Below are positions 44,200 through 52,861 of a stretch of DNA of 64,000 nt, one piece after another. The DNA lies in NCBI RefSeq assembly GCF_034366625.1, contig NZ_JAXMIH010000008.1:901714-965713 (forward strand), read 5' to 3'. Numbering within the stretch: the first letter of the stretch is position 1; each line of letters begins with the position of its first letter. The notes below the pieces were generated by a model. That model saw nothing but the letters and a program-made list of their open reading frames with translations, was not told the origin of the DNA and ran no database searches. Source of the stretch: Prosthecobacter sp. Its GTDB lineage: Bacteria; Verrucomicrobiota; Verrucomicrobiia; Verrucomicrobiales; Verrucomicrobiaceae. Made by a program: the position numbers and the translations under genes.

Positions 44200-45879
44200 A
44201 TGAAATCTCTCCTGCTTGCCTTGGCCTTCGTTTCCTCCACATGCGCGGCTGAAGTCATCGAATCGGACATTTGTGTCTATGGCGGCACCAGCGGCGGCGC
44301 GGCGGCGGCGGTGCAGGGCGCACGGATGGGCAGGTCGGTTGTCCTTGCCGAGCCAGGCAAGCATCTCGGCGGTATGACCAGTGGCGGGCTCAGCGCTGTG
44401 GACATTGGCGATCCGCGTTCGGTGGGCGGCATTGCGCGGGAGTATTTCACGAAGCTGGCGGCGACGGTGGGTGTCACGCTGGCCTGGGACAAGGCTTTTA
44501 AAGGTGATGGCGGAGGTGGTCCGGCCACGGGCGGCGCGTATGCCATCGAGCCGCACAAGGCGGAGCAGGTCTTCACCGACATGGCGAAGGAGGCGGGCGT
44601 GAAGGTGCATTTCGGAGCGCGACTGGACTCAGTGAAGAAGGAAGGCGCGCGCATCACCGAGCTCGTCATGGAGAATGGTGATGTGTTTCGCGCGAAGGTC
44701 TTCATCGACACGAGTTACGAGGGCGATCTGATGGCGAAGGCCGGTGTGAGCTACACGCTCATGCGCGAAGGCAATGCGAAGTATGGCGAGACGCTCAATG
44801 GCATTCATTACACGGAGAAATACATCCCGCGCACGAACCATCTCAAACCTGGGCCGCATGGTCGTGTGCCGGGTGGTCAGGGCGTGTGGGATCGCGATTT
44901 CCCGCTCGATCCCTATGTGGTGAAGGGCGATCCGAAGAGCGGACTGCTACCGCTCATCAACGAAGGCGATCTCGGCAAACAGGGTGATCCTGCGCCGGGC
45001 GTGCAGGCCTATTGCTTCCGCCTTTGCCTGACGACGAACCCTGCAAACATGATCCCGATCACGCCACCGTCGGATTACGATCCGAAGCGCTATGAGATCG
45101 TCGCACGGTTCATCGAAGCCTGCCTCGCCATCGGCGATGACATGGACCTGCGCTGGTTCTCGAAGCACGATCCGCTGCCGAACGACAAGTGGGATTTTAA
45201 TACGGCCACCTTTGGCGGCAATCTGCCCGGCGCGAGTCACGCATGGCCGGAGGCGAGCTATACCGACCGAGTAAAGATCGCCAAAGAGCACGAGGACTAC
45301 CACCGTGGCCTGCTGCACTTCCTCGCGACTGATTCGCGTGTGCCGGAGAAGGTGCGCAAGGACATGCAGCGCTTCGGTTTGCCAAAAGACGAGTTCACCG
45401 ACAACGGCGGCTGGCCGCATCAAATCTATGTGCGTGAGGCCCGGCGCATGATCAGCGATCTCGTGATGACCGAGCATCACACCTTTGGTCGGCAGCCCGT
45501 GACAAAATCCGTCGGACTCGGCAGCTACGGCACCGACGTGCATGAAATCCGCCGCATCGTGAAGGACGGCGTGCTCGCTCGTGAAGGCAAGGTCGCCGGA
45601 GGGCGCGATGGTGCGCCGCCGTATGCCGTGGGCTACGACGCCATCGTGCCAAAGCGGAGCGAGTGTGAAAATTTGTTCGTCACCTTCGCCCTGAGCAGCA
45701 GCCACGTCGCGTTTGCCAGCATCCGCATGGAGCCGGTCTTCATGTGTACCAGCCAAAGCGCGGCCACAGCGGCCTGTTTCGCCATGGATGATCAAGTCGC
45801 CGCTCAAGAGGTGGACTACGCCAAGCTGAAGGCACGCCTGGAAAAGGATGGACAAGTGCTGACGTGGTCTGGCAAATAG
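44200..45879 (+). CDS. Secreted FAD-dependent oxidoreductase (FAD_oxidored family)
   Basis: The ATG at 44200 (MKSLLLALAFVSSTCAAEV) gives a signal peptide; the upstream in-frame ATG at 44173 adds nine polar residues. The 559-residue protein has ICVYGGTSGGAAAAVQGARMGRSVVLAE, GGMTSGGLSAVDIGD, FIDTSYEGDLMAKAGVSYTLMREG, YCFRLCLT and FALSSSHVAFASIRMEP. It is paralogous to the genes at 14966 and 17014 but lacks their C-terminal extensions. It follows operator site E and is 4 bp before a sulfatase, so it heads the plus-strand operon 44200-49294. Substrate unknown. Confidence 0.88.
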   Translation: MKSLLLALAFVSSTCAAEVIESDICVYGGTSGGAAAAVQGARMGRSVVLAEPGKHLGGMTSGGLSAVDIGDPRSVGGIAREYFTKLAATVGVTLAWDKAFKGDGGGGPATGGAYAIEPHKAEQVFTDMAKEAGVKVHFGARLDSVKKEGARITELVMENGDVFRAKVFIDTSYEGDLMAKAGVSYTLMREGNAKYGETLNGIHYTEKYIPRTNHLKPGPHGRVPGGQGVWDRDFPLDPYVVKGDPKSGLLPLINEGDLGKQGDPAPGVQAYCFRLCLTTNPANMIPITPPSDYDPKRYEIVARFIEACLAIGDDMDLRWFSKHDPLPNDKWDFNTATFGGNLPGASHAWPEASYTDRVKIAKEHEDYHRGLLHFLATDSRVPEKVRKDMQRFGLPKDEFTDNGGWPHQIYVREARRMISDLVMTEHHTFGRQPVTKSVGLGSYGTDVHEIRRIVKDGVLAREGKVAGGRDGAPPYAVGYDAIVPKRSECENLFVTFALSSSHVAFASIRMEPVFMCTSQSAATAACFAMDDQVAAQEVDYAKLKARLEKDGQVLTWSGK

Positions 45880-45883
45880 AGCC

Positions 45884-47317
45884 ATGAAGCTCGCGATCCT
45901 TTTTCTGCTATCGTCATTCGGCATTCTTCAGTCGTCATTCTCAGCGCAGCCGAATGTTGTGCTCATTCTCGCTGATGATCTCGGCTGGAGTGATCTCGCC
46001 TGCTACGGCAGTGATTTTTATGAGACGCCGCATCTTGACCGGCTCGCGCGTGAGGGCATGAAGTTCACGCAGAACTACGCGGCCTGCACGGTCTGCTCGC
46101 CCACGCGCTCCGCATTGATGACGGGTAAATATCCCGCCCGCACGCACATCACCGACTGGATTCCTGGCCGCATGCCGGAGAATCCGAAGCTGCTCGTTCC
46201 CGAGTGGACGAAGTTTCTGCCGCTGGATGAAATCACGCTGGCGGAGGTCTTCAAATCGGCTGGTTATGCCACGGCGAGCATCGGCAAGTGGCACCTCGGT
46301 GAAGGAGAGCATGTGCCAGAGAAGCAGGGCTTTGACGTGAACATTGCGGGCACGAATTCCGGTTCACCGCCGAGTTACATCGCTCCGTGGAAGATTCCCA
46401 CGCTCACGGAGGGCAAGGACGGCGATTACCTCACCGATCGACTTGGCGAGGAGGCAGCGGCTTTCGTCGTGCGGAGCAAGAACAAGCCCTTCTTCCTCTA
46501 CCTGCCGCATTTCGCGGTGCATACGCCGGTTCAAGGTCGTGCCGATCTGGTGAAGAAATACGAGGCGAAGCTCAAGCCCGGCCTCATGCACACAAACACG
46601 GGCTACGCGGCCATGATGGAGAGCCTGGACAGCGCCGTGGGCCGCGTGCTCGCCGCGCTGGAGGAAAACAAGCTCACGGAGAACACCCTCGTCATCTTCA
46701 CCTCTGACAACGGCGGCCGCGTGCCCACCACGGCGAACAAATCACTGCGTGTCGGCAAAGGCTCGGCCTACGAGGGCGGTCTGCGCGTGCCGTTGATCGT
46801 GCGCTGGCCTGGAGTGACGAAACCCGGCAGCATCTCCGACACGCCGACGATCACGATGGATGTCTTTCCCACGCTGCTCGAAATGACCGGCGTTCCGCCC
46901 GTGGCCTCAAGCTCCACCACCGGCGCATCAGGCCGCGATGGTCTCAACCTCGTGCCACTGCTGCGCGGAAGCGGCACCATCATCCGCAGCGAGCTGTTCT
47001 GGCATTACCCGCATCATCAGCACTACCAGCTCGGCGGCTCCATGCCCTTCGGCGCAATCCGCAGCGGCGATTTCAAGCTCATCGAGTTCTACAACGACAT
47101 GCACGTAGAGCTTTATGATCTCAAAGCCGACCTCGGCGAGCAGCACGACCTCGCCGCCGCACAGCCGGAGAAAGCGAAACAACTCCGTGAACGCCTCCAT
47201 GCATGGCGCAATGAAATCGGAGCGCAGATGCCGCTGCCGAATCCGAACTACGATCCCGCGAAGCCCGAGCATGTCCCGACACCGGTCTCACCGAAAAAGA
47301 AAAGGAAGGCGAAGTGA
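45884..47317 (+). CDS. Secreted sulfatase (type I), CSPTR motif
   Basis: The 477-residue protein has signal peptide MKLAILFLLSSFGILQSSFSA, whose SSFGILQSSF part is encoded by a repeat tract at 45911-45940. The catalytic part shows NVVLILADDLGWSDLACYG, CSPTRSALMTGKYP (FGly motif), GKWHLGEGEH and FTSDNGGRVP. A lysine-rich tail (KKKRKAK) ends the protein. Its codons contain AAGGAAGG, a good Shine-Dalgarno sequence 8 bp before the next ATG. It belongs to the same broad arylsulfatase group as the two minus-strand CSPTR sulfatases but is clearly distinct from them. Confidence 0.93.
   Translation: MKLAILFLLSSFGILQSSFSAQPNVVLILADDLGWSDLACYGSDFYETPHLDRLAREGMKFTQNYAACTVCSPTRSALMTGKYPARTHITDWIPGRMPENPKLLVPEWTKFLPLDEITLAEVFKSAGYATASIGKWHLGEGEHVPEKQGFDVNIAGTNSGSPPSYIAPWKIPTLTEGKDGDYLTDRLGEEAAAFVVRSKNKPFFLYLPHFAVHTPVQGRADLVKKYEAKLKPGLMHTNTGYAAMMESLDSAVGRVLAALEENKLTENTLVIFTSDNGGRVPTTANKSLRVGKGSAYEGGLRVPLIVRWPGVTKPGSISDTPTITMDVFPTLLEMTGVPPVASSSTTGASGRDGLNLVPLLRGSGTIIRSELFWHYPHHQHYQLGGSMPFGAIRSGDFKLIEFYNDMHVELYDLKADLGEQHDLAAAQPEKAKQLRERLHAWRNEIGAQMPLPNPNYDPAKPEHVPTPVSPKKKRKAK
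45911..45940. repeat. CATTCGTCATT-type repeat used as signal-peptide codons
   Basis: This 30-bp tract matches 26 of 30 positions of the one at 37271-37300 and sits at the same place in the signal-peptide coding region of an unrelated sulfatase subgroup. It encodes SSFGILQSSF. Confidence 0.65.
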
Positions 47318-49294
47318 ATGAAAAAAACCATTCCATCCAATATTTGGCTATTGGCCCTTTTGTGGAGCATTAGCGTGCTGACAAATATCGCCGCAGCGCC
47401 GGTGAAGATCATCTTCGACACCGACATGCTCACCGACTGCGATGACGCGGGTGCGATGGCGGTGCTGCACGCGCTGGCGGATCGCGGTGAGTGCGAAATC
47501 CTCGCCACGGTGACGAGCGTGCCGGAGGTGAACTCCATCGCGACGGTGGATGCGATCAATCGTTATCGCGGCAGGCCCGATCTGCCACTCGGCATGGTCA
47601 AAGGCGCGGGTGTGATGGAGAAGTCGAAGTTCGCCGCGCAGATCGCGAAGGAGTTTCAGCATCGCGTGACCTCGGCGGAGGCAGTTTCGGACGCGGTGAC
47701 GGTGTATCGCGAGATTTTGGCGAAACAACCGGATCACTCGGTCGTGATCGTCACCGTTGGTTATCTCACGAATCTCAAAAACCTGCTGCAAACGCCCGGC
47801 GGAGCCGATTTGGTCCGCAGCAAGGTCGCGCGCTGGATTTGCATGGGCGGCAATTTCATCGGCAAGCCACCGAAGGATGATCTCAAGCTCGGCAACGTGA
47901 ACTTTCAGCGCGATGCGGCCTCCGCTCACTTCGTCATCCATCACTGGCCCGGCGAAGTCGTCTTTGCGGGGCGCGAGGTTTGCTCCGTGCCCAGCGGCCT
48001 GCAAATCGGCGAATCACTCGCCACGACACCCACTGACAATCCCGTGCGCCGCGCCTATGAGCACTACTTCGGCGGCACGACGAAGAATCGACATGTGGCC
48101 GATCTCGCGACGGTGTTGCATGCGGTGCGCGGCTTGTCGGATTGCTGGGACATCTCCGCACCGGGCCGCATGGATCTACGCGAGGACATGGCCTTCGACT
48201 GGCAGCCCGCCACCGATGGCAGGCAGCGTTATCTTTTGAAAAAGCGGAACAACGACCCGCATGTCGAGGCAACGCTGAACCAATTGCTAATCGCTCCAGC
48301 GAAGACGCTGCTCATGCCGCCGTATCCGCCGAGTCCCGTCATCGCAGGCATCGACTGGTCGCCGAAGGAGAGCATCATCCGCGCCGCAAAAGATGGCGAC
48401 AACTGGCCGCTGACCTGGGCGGACGATGACGCGCTCTACACGACCTGGGGCGACGGCACAGGCTTCGTGCCGAAGGTGGAGAAGAAGCTCAGCATGGGCT
48501 TCGCGCGCATCACTGGCTCGCCCAATGATTTTACTGGCATGAATGTGCGTTCCGCCGCCGAGCAGCTCGGTCAAGGTCGCGCAGGTAAGAAGGGCTGGGG
48601 CATGCTCTGCGTGGATGGCGTGCTGAATCTTTGGCTCGGCCACGCGGACAACAACGGCGCGATGGCACAGCTCGCGTGGTCGCAGGATCATGCGAAGACC
48701 TGGACCTTCGCGGATTGGAAGTTCGCCGAGTTCGGCATGATGGGCTTTGTGAACTTCGGCAAAGACTACGCCGGGGCGCGTGATGCGTTTGTGTATGCCT
48801 ACTCGCACGATGATCCACGCGCCGACACACCGGCGGATCGTTTCATCCTGATGCGCGCACCAAAAGACAAGCTCACACAGCGTGAAGCGTGGGAGTTCTT
48901 CGCGAAGCTCGACGCCAGTGGCCAGCCGGTCTGGACGAATGACATCACACAGCGGGGCCCGGTCTTCACTCATCCAGGCTCCTGCCTTCGCTCCGCGATG
49001 ACCTACTGCGCTCCTTTGAAGCGCTACCTCTGGTGGCAGCACCTTCCGCAGTCTCCTGGCGTCACGAATGATCGCGGTGACACCCGCTTCACCGGCGGCT
49101 TCGCCATCTACGACGCCCCGGAGCCATGGGGACCATGGACAACCGCCTTCTTCACTCCGCAATGGGACACCGGCCCCGGCGAGCACGGCGACTTCCCCGC
49201 GAAATGGATGAGCGCCGACGGCAAAACGCTGCATCTCGTCTTTTCCGGCGATGACGCCTTCTCCGTGAGGAAGGCCATGGTGCGCCTGCGCTGA
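47318..49294 (+). CDS. Secreted nucleoside hydrolase fused to shared C-terminal module
   Basis: The 658-residue protein has signal peptide MKKTIPSNIWLLALLWSISVLTNIAAA. Residues ~25-320 match inosine/uridine-preferring nucleoside hydrolases: KIIFDTDMLTDCDDAGAMAVL (the Asp-rich calcium site), DAINRYRGRPDLPLGMV and VIVTVGYLTNLKNLL. From about residue 339 (SPVIAGIDWSP) to the end the protein is homologous to the C-terminal module of the serine hydrolase at 25946, sharing DNWPLxWADDDA, DFVNFGK-like and IYDAPEPWGPWT segments. It starts right after the sulfatase stop (1-bp gap or less) with a good Shine-Dalgarno sequence. The module's role is unknown, perhaps glycan binding or hydrolysis. Confidence 0.82.
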   Translation: MKKTIPSNIWLLALLWSISVLTNIAAAPVKIIFDTDMLTDCDDAGAMAVLHALADRGECEILATVTSVPEVNSIATVDAINRYRGRPDLPLGMVKGAGVMEKSKFAAQIAKEFQHRVTSAEAVSDAVTVYREILAKQPDHSVVIVTVGYLTNLKNLLQTPGGADLVRSKVARWICMGGNFIGKPPKDDLKLGNVNFQRDAASAHFVIHHWPGEVVFAGREVCSVPSGLQIGESLATTPTDNPVRRAYEHYFGGTTKNRHVADLATVLHAVRGLSDCWDISAPGRMDLREDMAFDWQPATDGRQRYLLKKRNNDPHVEATLNQLLIAPAKTLLMPPYPPSPVIAGIDWSPKESIIRAAKDGDNWPLTWADDDALYTTWGDGTGFVPKVEKKLSMGFARITGSPNDFTGMNVRSAAEQLGQGRAGKKGWGMLCVDGVLNLWLGHADNNGAMAQLAWSQDHAKTWTFADWKFAEFGMMGFVNFGKDYAGARDAFVYAYSHDDPRADTPADRFILMRAPKDKLTQREAWEFFAKLDASGQPVWTNDITQRGPVFTHPGSCLRSAMTYCAPLKRYLWWQHLPQSPGVTNDRGDTRFTGGFAIYDAPEPWGPWTTAFFTPQWDTGPGEHGDFPAKWMSADGKTLHLVFSGDDAFSVRKAMVRLR

Positions 49295-49298
49295 CAAG

Positions 49299-49317
49299 TG
49301 GTCTTCCAAACTTACCA
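49299..49317. promoter_or_regulatory. Degenerate operator-like site F
   Basis: TGGTCTTCCAAACTTACCA differs from the TGGTCA-N7-TGACCA pattern at one base in each arm. It is 34 bp before the GTG start of the triple fusion at 49352, the same spacing as sites A, B and D. It is weaker evidence on its own, but the spacing makes it credible. Confidence 0.45.
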
Positions 49318-49351
49318 GATAGCCGCCACGCATCGCTGACGTGTTGAGAGA

Positions 49352-52300
49352 GTGAAACGCATCTCCCAACCCTGGCTGTCCTTCTTCGCGCTTTTGCCTG
49401 CATTCATCACGCAGGCTGCATCACCGTTGCCGACGGTCGATCTCTCTCAAGACACGCAGCGCCACGTCATCATCGCGCAAGGCACGGCGGAGGTCTATCA
49501 AGGCCATCCGACGACCTTGTTGATGCCGGATGGGAAGACGATGTTTTGTGTGTGGACGCACGGCCATGGCGGCACGGCGGGGCCGCTGAAGCGGAGTGAT
49601 GACGGCGGCAAAACATGGAGCGAGGAGCTGTCGGTGCCGGAGAACTGGTGGAAGGTGAAAAACTGCCCGGCGATCTATCGCCTCACCGATCCGCAGGGCG
49701 CGGCGCGGCTCATCGTTTATGCCGGGCAAGGGCCGGATGGCACGATGCAGCAGTCCGTTTCCACCGATGAGGGCAAGACGTGGTCGCCGATGCAGAGCAA
49801 CGGCCTGAAGTGCGTGATGCCCTTCTGCACGATCATGCCAGTGGAGGGCGGGAAGAAACTGATCGGGTTGTCCAACATTCGTCGTCCCGGCGAGACAAAG
49901 GACACGAAATCGAACGTCGTCACGCAGAGCGAATCGACTGATGGCGGGCTGACGTGGAGTCCGTGGCGCGTGCTCGTTGATCTCGGCGATTTGAAGCCCT
50001 GCGAGCCGGAGGTCGTGCGTTCGCCGGATGGCAAACAACTGCTCTGCCTCATCCGCGAAAATATCCGCAGCCAGCCTGCTCACTTCATCACGAGCGATGA
50101 CGAGGGCAAGACGTGGTCGGAGGTGAAGGGGCTGCCGCCGGGCCTGCATGGCGACCGCCACAAGCACGTCTATCTGCCCGATGGCAGGCTCGTCATCGCC
50201 TTCCGCGACATGGGCAAGGATAGCCCTACGCGTGCGCATTTCGTCGCATGGGTTGGTCGTTACGAGGACATCGTCAGCGGCACGGATGGCGAATACAAAA
50301 TCAAGCTGCTGCACAGCCACAAAGGCAGCGATTGCGGTTATCCGGGCCTCGAACTGTTGCCGGATGGCACCATTGTCGCGACGACTTACATCAAGTATCG
50401 CCCCGGTGTGGAGCAGAACTCGGTGGTGAGCACGCGCTTCATGCTCGCGGAGACGGACAAGGCGGAAAAGACGACGAACGCGACTGCGGAGCGTAAAACG
50501 GCGGGCATCGTGCTCGACGACGACGCGGCGGAGTTCACCGGCACGTGGAAGTTGGCTGACAAGCTCACGCCACTCGTCGGCGCAGCGTATCGTCATGATG
50601 ATCGCGCGAAGAAGTCGGACGCGGTGGCGAAGTTCACGCCTGAGATTCCAGCGGATGGCAACTATGAGGTGCGGCTGCTTTATGTGCATTCATCGAATCG
50701 GGCGCAGAAGGCGCAGATCACCATTCGTGGTGCTGATGGCGAGAAAGTCGTGACGCAGAACCAGCGCGAAGCGTGTTTGGAGGACGGCATTCCGCGTTCG
50801 CTCGGCGTGTTTGCCTTTGCGAAAGGCAAATCGGGCAGCATCGAAATTTCAAACGCGGGCGCGGATGGCTATGTCGTCGTCGATGGCCTGCAACTCGTGC
50901 CGGAGGCCGAGGCCATTGCGGAGCGCAACACACGCGCCGACGCTGGTTTTCCCATCAAGACGAGCGCCGCGCCTGTGCCGGTAAAAATCCCGCCGCCGAT
51001 GCTTTTGCAGAGCGCCGCGAAGCCTCAGGACGTGGATGGCAAATCGTATGACCTCGTCGTCATCGGCGGCACGCCAGGCGGCATCGCCTGTGCGGTGCGT
51101 GCGGCTCGTGAAGGCTTGAGCGTCCTGCTGGTGAACCACACGCAGCACCTCGGTGGTTTCTCCACCAGCGGAGCAGGCGGCTGGGAGGCACCCTATGATG
51201 GTCTGCGCTCGCCGATCTATGGTGAGATGATTACCAGCGCGGCGCAGTATTATGCGAAGACCTACGGCGAGAAATCGCCACAGCACATCCTCTCGATGCC
51301 GAGCAAGACCAGTCGTGCGCACATCGACCGCCCAAAGATCGAGCCGCGCATCGCGGAGATGCTTTTCAATCAGATGGTCGAGAAGGAGAAGACGCTGACT
51401 GTGCTGCTCGGCTACATCGTCACGAAGGCGGAGCGCGACGGAGCTTTGATCAAAAACGTCACCCTCAAGCCGATGCATGGCGAGAGCACGATCACGGTCA
51501 GTGGCAAGGTCTTCGCCGATGGCATGTATGAGGGCGATCTCATGGCCGCCGCAGACGTGAAGACGCAGATTGGCCGTGAATCGCGCGCGCAATACGGCGA
51601 GAAGCACGCAGGCGTCATTTACACCCAGGAACGCCACAAAGAACCCGGCCAGCGCGGCTTCCCCAAAGCTGCCGATGAAGGCACGCTGAACATCCGTTAC
51701 AACAGCCACGCCACCGCCGATATCGTCGAAGGCCCGCAAAGCGGCGAGGCCGATGGCAGCGTGATGGCCTACAACTACCGCCTCGTGCTCACGCGTGATC
51801 CGGCGAACAAGATCATGGTCACGAAGCCCGCGAATTACGATGTCGCCATCGCCAAAGCCGCTGGTGGCGGCGGTTTCGTGCCGAACCTGCCGAACAAGAA
51901 GGTTGCCTGGAACGGTGGACGCCTCATCGGCCCGCAGAACGAGTATCCCGGCGCCGACTGGCCCACACGCGAGGCCATTTCAAAGCGCTACCTCGAAGGC
52001 ATGCTCATGCGCCTGTGGTGGGTGCAAAACGATCCCGAAGCACCGGAAAAAGATCGCAAGCAGTTCGAGAACTACGGCCTCGCCGCCGATGAGTTCCCCG
52101 ACAATCACCACGCGCCTTACGAGATATACGTTCGCGAAGCACGGCGTCTCGTCGGGCGTTATGTTTTTAAAGAGCAGGACAACGTGATCGCCGACGGCAT
52201 CGCCCGCACACCGATTCACACCGACAGTATCGCCATGACCGACTGGCCGGTCGATTCCGTCGCCTGCCTGCCGCGCAAGGCTCCCGGCGGCAACACGGAC

Positions 52301-52858
52301 GGCATCCTCTTTCTCGGCGAGGAATCCCGCCCCGCGCAGGTGCCGTATCGCTCGTTGTTGTCGAATGAGGTCGAGAACTTGCTCGTGCCTGTGGCGATCT
52401 CGGCATCGCATGTCGGCTGGGGTGCGATTCGTTTGGAACCATGCTGGATGCAGCTCGGCGAAAGTGCCGGCTTCGCTGCCGGACTCGCCGTGAAAGGCCA
52501 AACAACCCCGGGAAAGCTCGATCCCGATCTCCTCATCCGCAAACTCGCCACCAGTCGCGTGATGATCAGCTTCTTCAACGACCTTGATGTGACCTCTGAC
52601 GATCCCCGCGTGCCTGCCGCGCAGTATTTTGGCACGAAAGGCTTTTTTGCCAGCTACGATGCGAGACTTGATGCTCCGATCACGGAAGCCGTGAAGGCAG
52701 CGTGGGAGAAAGGCTTCTCTAACCTCCAAAAAGGCACGCTGGAGCCGATGCAGCTCGCGAAGGCTGTTCAAGAAGCTGAAGTGAATCCAACTCCACAGAC
52801 GAAAGAAACTCGCGGCGCAGTGATGCTTGCGATGTGGAATAAACTGAGCGCCCAGTAA
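49352..52858 (+). CDS. Secreted triple fusion: sialidase-type propeller, golvesin-like module, FAD-dependent oxidoreductase
   Basis: This starts at a GTG (49352), which gives signal peptide MKRISQPWLSFFALLPAFITQAA. Of the 1168 residues, ~20-370 are a sialidase/BNR propeller (SDDGGKTWS, STDEGKTWSP, STDGGLTWSP, SDDEGKTWSE). Residues ~385-515 are a golvesin-C-like module homologous to that of the protein at 17014. Residues ~565-1090 are an FAD oxidoreductase (DLVVIGGTPGGIACAVRAAREGLSVLLV, FADGMYEGDLMAAADVKTQIGRE, ISASHVGWGAIRLEP). I know of no characterised protein with this order. The fusion suggests that sugar release and oxidation are coupled at one site. It follows degenerate operator site F. 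Confidence 0.85.
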   Translation: MKRISQPWLSFFALLPAFITQAASPLPTVDLSQDTQRHVIIAQGTAEVYQGHPTTLLMPDGKTMFCVWTHGHGGTAGPLKRSDDGGKTWSEELSVPENWWKVKNCPAIYRLTDPQGAARLIVYAGQGPDGTMQQSVSTDEGKTWSPMQSNGLKCVMPFCTIMPVEGGKKLIGLSNIRRPGETKDTKSNVVTQSESTDGGLTWSPWRVLVDLGDLKPCEPEVVRSPDGKQLLCLIRENIRSQPAHFITSDDEGKTWSEVKGLPPGLHGDRHKHVYLPDGRLVIAFRDMGKDSPTRAHFVAWVGRYEDIVSGTDGEYKIKLLHSHKGSDCGYPGLELLPDGTIVATTYIKYRPGVEQNSVVSTRFMLAETDKAEKTTNATAERKTAGIVLDDDAAEFTGTWKLADKLTPLVGAAYRHDDRAKKSDAVAKFTPEIPADGNYEVRLLYVHSSNRAQKAQITIRGADGEKVVTQNQREACLEDGIPRSLGVFAFAKGKSGSIEISNAGADGYVVVDGLQLVPEAEAIAERNTRADAGFPIKTSAAPVPVKIPPPMLLQSAAKPQDVDGKSYDLVVIGGTPGGIACAVRAAREGLSVLLVNHTQHLGGFSTSGAGGWEAPYDGLRSPIYGEMITSAAQYYAKTYGEKSPQHILSMPSKTSRAHIDRPKIEPRIAEMLFNQMVEKEKTLTVLLGYIVTKAERDGALIKNVTLKPMHGESTITVSGKVFADGMYEGDLMAAADVKTQIGRESRAQYGEKHAGVIYTQERHKEPGQRGFPKAADEGTLNIRYNSHATADIVEGPQSGEADGSVMAYNYRLVLTRDPANKIMVTKPANYDVAIAKAAGGGGFVPNLPNKKVAWNGGRLIGPQNEYPGADWPTREAISKRYLEGMLMRLWWVQNDPEAPEKDRKQFENYGLAADEFPDNHHAPYEIYVREARRLVGRYVFKEQDNVIADGIARTPIHTDSIAMTDWPVDSVACLPRKAPGGNTDGILFLGEESRPAQVPYRSLLSNEVENLLVPVAISASHVGWGAIRLEPCWMQLGESAGFAAGLAVKGQTTPGKLDPDLLIRKLATSRVMISFFNDLDVTSDDPRVPAAQYFGTKGFFASYDARLDAPITEAVKAAWEKGFSNLQKGTLEPMQLAKAVQEAEVNPTPQTKETRGAVMLAMWNKLSAQ

Positions 52859-52861
52859 GTT

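Noticed and set aside
48287..50689. Minus-strand open frames opposite the nucleoside hydrolase and triple fusion
   Set aside because: They overlap strongly supported plus genes and have no signal peptide or domain signature.
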